Part shown: piece after piece, positions 60,615 to 64,000 of the stretch | How the letters are laid out: each line of letters opens with the position of its first letter | Position numbering within the stretch: the stretch's first letter is position 1 | Source: Myxococcus guangdongensis | GTDB lineage: Bacteria > Myxococcota > Myxococcia > Myxococcales > Myxococcaceae | DNA length: 64,000 nucleotides | NCBI RefSeq assembly: GCF_024198255.1 | Contig: NZ_JAJVKW010000009.1 | Span: 248,001 to 312,000 of the forward strand | Direction of reading: 5' to 3' | Notes under the pieces: generated by a model | The model's input: only the letters and a program-made list of their open reading frames with translations | The model's database searches: none | What the model was told of the DNA's origin: nothing | Made by a program: the position numbers and the translations under genes

Positions 60615-61301
60615 ATGTTGCTGCCCCTCCTGGCCATCCTCGCCGCCGCGCCGGCGACCCAGACCTGGAAGTTCGACACGGACGGAACCCCTCAGGTTCA
60701 TCTGTCCAATGTTAATGGCGCTGTTCGCGTAGATGCGGTAGACGGGAATAGTGTGGTAATCGAGGCTGTTCCGGAAAATCCAGGAGATTCCGGTCCTCGG
60801 ATGGAAGTCGAGGTCACCCAGGAGGGTGACCACGTGCGGGCGAGGACGTGCTGTGGCCCCTGCGAGGAGCGGTGGCAGTCGTGCAAGGGCACGGCGGGGG
60901 CAGTGCGCTTCGTGGTGAAGGTGCCGAAGGCGTCCGAGCTGGAAGTGTCGGTGGTGAACGCGGGGGTGGTGGTGAAGGGGGTGACGGGCCCGCAGAAGCA
61001 CTCCACCGTCAACGGCCGTGTGGAAGTGAACGGCTCGGAGCGACGTTTGTCGGTGAGCAGCGTTGAGGGGGAGGTGGTACTGGCTCCCCGGAAGCTCGAG
61101 GACACAGAGATCAGTACGGTGTCGGGCAACGTCCGGCTGAAGCTGCCGGAGCGAGCGGACGCGCAGGTGGAATTCAGTTCCGTGGGGGGCAGTTTCAACG
61201 GGAGCTCTGTCAGCCTCGGGTCGAAGAAGAAGACCTATGGCGCGGGCACCCACACGGTGGAAGTGAGCACTGTCGGAGGCTCGCTGTCCGTCCAGGAATA
61301 G
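60615..61301 (+). CDS. DUF4097-type secreted beta-repeat protein
   Basis: 228 residues from ATG 60615. A short signal peptide (LLPLLAILAAAPAT) is followed by beta-strand repeats with glycine turns: NVNGAVRVDAVDGNSVVIEAV, VNAGVVVKGVTG, STVNGRVEVNGSERRLSVSSVEGEVV, STVSGNVRLKLPERADAQVEFSSVGGSF, the DUF4097 putative-adhesin pattern. A four-cysteine cluster TCCGPCEERWQSCKG near residue 78-90 breaks it and could bind metal or make disulfides. About 60690-60800 is markedly poorer in GC than the rest. Ends before the best terminator in the window. Surface or periplasmic; function unknown. Confidence 0.72.
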   Translation: MLLPLLAILAAAPATQTWKFDTDGTPQVHLSNVNGAVRVDAVDGNSVVIEAVPENPGDSGPRMEVEVTQEGDHVRARTCCGPCEERWQSCKGTAGAVRFVVKVPKASELEVSVVNAGVVVKGVTGPQKHSTVNGRVEVNGSERRLSVSSVEGEVVLAPRKLEDTEISTVSGNVRLKLPERADAQVEFSSVGGSFNGSSVSLGSKKKTYGAGTHTVEVSTVGGSLSVQE

Positions 61302-61336
61302 CTTTCGAGGCCCGTCTCCAAGTCAGGCGGCCCGGG

Positions 61337-61383
61337 GCGCTCGCCGGTGAAACTCCAAGGCGCCGGCGAGCGCTCACTTTTTT
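61337..61383 (+). terminator. Rho-independent terminator after the DUF4097 gene
   Basis: Perfect 11-bp stem GCGCTCGCCGG (61337-61347) / CCGGCGAGCGC (61363-61373), 15-nt loop, then TCAC and six T residues (61378-61383). The only textbook intrinsic terminator with a U-run I found in the window. Confidence 0.85.
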
Positions 61384-61388
61384 ACGCG

Positions 61389-61424
61389 GGGCCCCTCGTC
61401 CTCCCATGGCGGAGCGAGGGGCCC
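61389..61424 (-). terminator. Hairpin for convergent pyrD
   Basis: GGGCCCCTCG (61389-61398) / CGAGGGGCCC (61415-61424), perfect 10-bp stem, 16-nt loop, 8 nt beyond the pyrD stop on the minus strand. No U-run on that strand, so Rho help or mere 3'-end protection is likely. Confidence 0.5.
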
Positions 61425-61432
61425 TTCGTGTT

Positions 61433-62518
61433 TCAGGGGGCGTCCGCGCGGTGATCCGCGCCCACCCACTGGGCGACGCTCGTGTACCCATCGCGCGCGA
61501 GCATCTGGGCCAGCGTGGGCAGGAGCCCTCGCACCATGCCCGGTCCCTCGTAGATGAAGCCCGTGTAGACCTGCACCAGGGACGCGCCCGCGCGAAGCTT
61601 CTGGACCACATCCGCGGCGCTGAAGACGCCGCCCACGCCGATGATGGGCAGCTTCCCGCCGGAGCGCTGGTACGCGCGCGCGATGACGGCGTTGGCGGCC
61701 GCCCGCACGGGGGCGCCGGACAGGCCGCCGGCCTCCTTCGCGAGCGGGTGCTCGAAGGGACGGGCCACCGTGGTGTTGGTGGCGATGAGGCCGGCGAGCT
61801 TCTGGGCCAGCGCCACGTCCACCACCTCGTCCACCGCCTCGGGCGTCAGGTCCGGGGCGATCTTGAGGAACAGCGGCTTGCCCGGCGCGACGGTGTCCAG
61901 CCGCGCCCGCACCGTGGCCAGCAGCGCCGAGAGCACCTCCGGCTCCTGCAGCTTGCGCAGGCCCGGGGTGTTGGGGGACGACGCGTTGACCACCACGTAG
62001 TCACCCAGGGGCGCGAGCGCGTCCACGCACGCGACGTAGTCCTCCGCCGCGCGCTCCAGCGGCGTGTCCTTGTTCTTGCCCAGGTTCACCCCGACGGGGC
62101 CGGGGTGCCAGGCGCGCCTTCGCAGGTGCTCGGCGGCCACGGCGGCGCCGTGGTTGTTGAAGCCCATGCGGTTGATGACGGCCTGGTGCTCCGGCAGGCG
62201 GAACAGGCGCGGCGTCGGGTTGCCGGGCTGGGGGCGGGGCGTGACGGTGCCCACCTCCACGGCGGAGAAGCCGCAGGCGAACAGGCCGTCCACCGCCTCC
62301 GCGTCCTTGTCCAGGCCCGCGGCCAGGGCCACCGGGTGGGCGAAGCGCAGCCCGGCGACCTCCACCGCGAGCGACGCTGTCGCGCCCTCCAGCGCCCGCT
62401 CCCGCAGGGACTCGCACAAGTCGCGCGAGTGTCCCAGCTGTCGCAGCCCCCAGACTCCCCACTGGTGCGCGGCTTCCGCGTCCAGCTTGAAGAGCAGCGA
62501 GCGAGTCAGTCCGTACAT
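61433..62518 (-). CDS. pyrD: Dihydroorotate dehydrogenase, class 2 (quinone-dependent)
   Basis: 361 residues from ATG 62518 (GTG 62524 is two codons upstream). It oxidises dihydroorotate to orotate with FMN and passes electrons to quinone at the inner membrane. N-terminal amphipathic helices (MYGLTRSLLFKLDAEAAHQW) typical of class 2; catalytic serine block NASSPNTPGLRKLQ; FMN loops GLDKDAEAVDGLFACGFSAVEVGTVTPRPQPGNPTPRLFRL, PLFLKIAPDLT and GVGGVFSAADVVQKLRAGASLVQVYTGFIYEGP. 9 bp after the deaminase-like gene stop, so the two purine/pyrimidine-linked genes are probably one operon. Confidence 0.95.
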   Translation of the reverse strand: MYGLTRSLLFKLDAEAAHQWGVWGLRQLGHSRDLCESLRERALEGATASLAVEVAGLRFAHPVALAAGLDKDAEAVDGLFACGFSAVEVGTVTPRPQPGNPTPRLFRLPEHQAVINRMGFNNHGAAVAAEHLRRRAWHPGPVGVNLGKNKDTPLERAAEDYVACVDALAPLGDYVVVNASSPNTPGLRKLQEPEVLSALLATVRARLDTVAPGKPLFLKIAPDLTPEAVDEVVDVALAQKLAGLIATNTTVARPFEHPLAKEAGGLSGAPVRAAANAVIARAYQRSGGKLPIIGVGGVFSAADVVQKLRAGASLVQVYTGFIYEGPGMVRGLLPTLAQMLARDGYTSVAQWVGADHRADAP

Positions 62519-62527
62519 GCTCACGGC

Positions 62528-63523
62528 TCAGCCCGGGATGAACGACGCCTGACGTGCCCACGCCAGCGTCTGGTCCACCTGCTCCGGCGTGAGGATGCCG
62601 TGGCTCTCGATGAGCTCGATCTCCCGGCGCATGTCCGTCTCCAGCAGGTAGGGGCCGTCGGTGTTGATGGTGAACTTCACCTTGCGGTCCCAGAACGTCC
62701 GGACGATGTGGCGCAGCTCCTCGATGCCCTCCACCGCCTTGGTGTGCAGGTTGGAGGTGGGGCACAGCTCCAGGACGATGTCCTGCTCGCGCAGCACCTT
62801 CATCGCGTTCTCGTCATAGGCCGCGCGGATGCCATGGCCGATGCGGTGCGGCTTGAGCTTGTCCACCACGGACATGACGCCCTCGGCGCCCGTGCCCTTC
62901 GTCTCGCCGGTGTGCACCGTGCACTTCAGGCCCGCCTTGCGCGCCCGGCCGAAGAGGTCCTCGTACTGGGCCACCACCTCCGGCTTGAGCTCCATCGCGT
63001 TCGTCTCCGTGCCGGCCAGGTCGATGCCGTACACGCCGCGCGTGCGGTACTTGATGGCCTTGTCCACGAGGATGCTGTTGAGCCGGTGGTCGAACTCGCG
63101 CGCCAGGCAGAAGATGAAGCCCACCTTCACGCCGTACTCGAGCACCGCCCGGTCCATGCCGCGCAGCGCGGCGTGGATGATGTGGTCCAGGTCCAGCTCC
63201 GAGTGCAGGTTGCGCTTCATCGGGTTGAAGCGCAGCTCGATTTGCGTCACCCGGCTGCCGCGGTACTCCTTGCCGATGATCTCGTAGACGGAGCGCTCGA
63301 TCGCGCTCGGCGATGACTGGATCTTCTCCGTCCAGGTGTGGAGGATCTTCAGGTAGTCATCGAGGCTCCCCACCTTGCCCGGACGGGAGGTGATGAGCTC
63401 CACGAAGTCGAAGTACGTCTTGACGGGGAGCTTGAAGCCTTGCTGATGGGCGATGGACCAGAGGATGTGGGGGGCCACCGAGCCGCCCACGTGGATGTGC
63501 AGGTCGATCAGTTCGCGTGCCAT
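62528..63523 (-). CDS. Adenosine-deaminase-like metal-dependent hydrolase with altered active-site pair
   Basis: 331 residues from ATG 63523. Amidohydrolase fold with zinc ligands HIH (H9, H11), HTGE (His near residue 197) and RIGHG. The last ligand pair in adenosine and AMP deaminases is normally D-D; here it is NTDGP, D289 followed by G290. The first Asp (zinc) stays, the second (base of the substrate-binding pocket) is lost. So the metal site is intact, but adenosine may not be the substrate. N-terminal RELIDLHIHVGGSVAPHILWSIA, middle LRFNPMKRNL. Coupled with pyrD downstream. Confidence 0.78.
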   Translation of the reverse strand: MARELIDLHIHVGGSVAPHILWSIAHQQGFKLPVKTYFDFVELITSRPGKVGSLDDYLKILHTWTEKIQSSPSAIERSVYEIIGKEYRGSRVTQIELRFNPMKRNLHSELDLDHIIHAALRGMDRAVLEYGVKVGFIFCLAREFDHRLNSILVDKAIKYRTRGVYGIDLAGTETNAMELKPEVVAQYEDLFGRARKAGLKCTVHTGETKGTGAEGVMSVVDKLKPHRIGHGIRAAYDENAMKVLREQDIVLELCPTSNLHTKAVEGIEELRHIVRTFWDRKVKFTINTDGPYLLETDMRREIELIESHGILTPEQVDQTLAWARQASFIPG

Positions 63524-63569
63524 GGCGGCATGTATGCACAGTGCCGGGCGCGCGTAAAGGATACGGCCG

Positions 63570-64000
63570 TCACCGCCGGAGCAGCAGGTACAGCGCCCCC
63601 GTCCCACCGTCCTGCGGACGTGCGGTGCAGAACGCCAGCACCGCCGCGTTGATGCGCTTCTGCGACAGCCACGCCTTGAGCAGCTCCTTCAACACAGGCA
63701 GCTGTTGCTTGGAGTGCAAACCGCGGCCGTGGACCACGAGCACGCAGCGGCGGCGGGCGCGGCGGCTGTCGGACAGGAAACGCTCCAGCGCGGCGCGGGC
63801 CTCCAGCTGCGTCATGCCGTGCAAGTCCAGCTGGCCCTGGATGGAGAAGTCCCCGCGCCTGAGCGAGCGCAGCAGGTTGCGGTCGACGCCGGGCCCCAGG
63901 CCCTCGATGTGCTCGCCCACCTCCGCGATGTCGAACTCGCCCGGACCGCCGGCGACCAGCTCGCTCAGCTCCGCGAGCGCCTCCGCGTTCTCGTCCACCA
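63570..64000 (-). CDS. Smr (MutS2 C-terminal) domain protein, 5' part outside the window
   Basis: 143 codons are visible, open at the window edge, so the true start lies beyond 64,000; a GTG at 63,998 is probably internal. The Smr domain is complete: LDLHGMTQLEARAAL (DLHG motif), VVHGRGLHSKQQLPVL (HGRG motif) and a C-terminal ARPQDGGTGALYLLLRR. Smr domains nick or bind branched DNA and, in ribosome quality control, cleave RNA; alone in short proteins the role is unclear. An acidic N-terminal region (LSELVAGGPGEFDIAEVGEHIEG) precedes it. Confidence 0.85.
   Translation of the reverse strand, partial: VDENAEALAELSELVAGGPGEFDIAEVGEHIEGLGPGVDRNLLRSLRRGDFSIQGQLDLHGMTQLEARAALERFLSDSRRARRRCVLVVHGRGLHSKQQLPVLKELLKAWLSQKRINAAVLAFCTARPQDGGTGALYLLLRR

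Overview
The window is chromosomal DNA of a myxobacterium (order Myxococcales, close to Myxococcus, Corallococcus and Pyxidicoccus). Four things point there: very high GC with strong third-position GC bias, so almost every gene has long shadow frames; an AglZ-type gliding protein (pseudo-receiver plus about 1,250 residues of coiled coil); an AglX/AglV-type TolQ/TolR gene set; and many long, proline-rich, repeat-bearing proteins. The gene order from aglZ to the O-antigen-polymerase/glycosyltransferase pair agrees, from memory, with the M. xanthus interval around MXAN_2991 to MXAN_3027; this was not checked. I see no rRNA, tRNA, CRISPR array, insertion sequence or prophage, and no gene-free stretch above 300 bases.

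Layout. 1-9,002, minus strand: edge-truncated beta-helix lipoprotein, cysteine desulfurase, DHH phosphoesterase, a Fic-fold protein without the catalytic histidine beside an AAA ATPase, ilvE, patatin lipase and a MoxR ATPase. 9,200-18,106: a 73-residue membrane protein, aglZ, and a GT4 glycosyltransferase with a 900-residue disordered repeat tail. 18,240-24,484, plus strand: a Rho-N/DUF4912 repeat protein, a GH57 branching enzyme, an HtrA protease and an SGNH hydrolase. An 8-bp inverted repeat sits between the divergent glycosyltransferase and DUF4912 genes. 24,505-26,430, minus: a diguanylate cyclase with a c-heme motif in its periplasmic sensor.

26,623-50,350, plus, is the long informational and chaperone block: pgeF, a CpoB-like lipoprotein, a LysM protein, dprA, topA, the TolQ/TolR/TolR trio, (dksA-like, minus), trmFO, a propeller lipoprotein, (a small membrane protein, minus), an EF-hand membrane protein, xerC, hslV, hslU, argD, and DnaJ, DnaK and TPR genes. 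dprA-topA-trmFO-xerC-hslV-hslU is the order known from Bacillus, here interrupted twice by insertions that include motility-motor-type genes.

50,476-64,000: a VOC protein behind paired GACA-N6-TGTC palindromes, a small P-loop kinase, a two-gene MaoC/hotdog dehydratase, an NAD-dependent reductase, coaE, an OmlA-like secreted protein, a tetraheme cytochrome, engB, a DUF6178-like protein, the Wzy/WaaL-type membrane protein with its glycosyltransferase, a DUF4097-type surface protein ending at a textbook intrinsic terminator, pyrD, an adenosine-deaminase-like enzyme with an altered active-site pair, and a partial Smr-domain gene at the edge.

The least explained elements are the degenerate Fic/AAA pair, the EF-hand membrane protein and the DUF4912/GT/GH57 glucan locus with its shared operator-like repeat.
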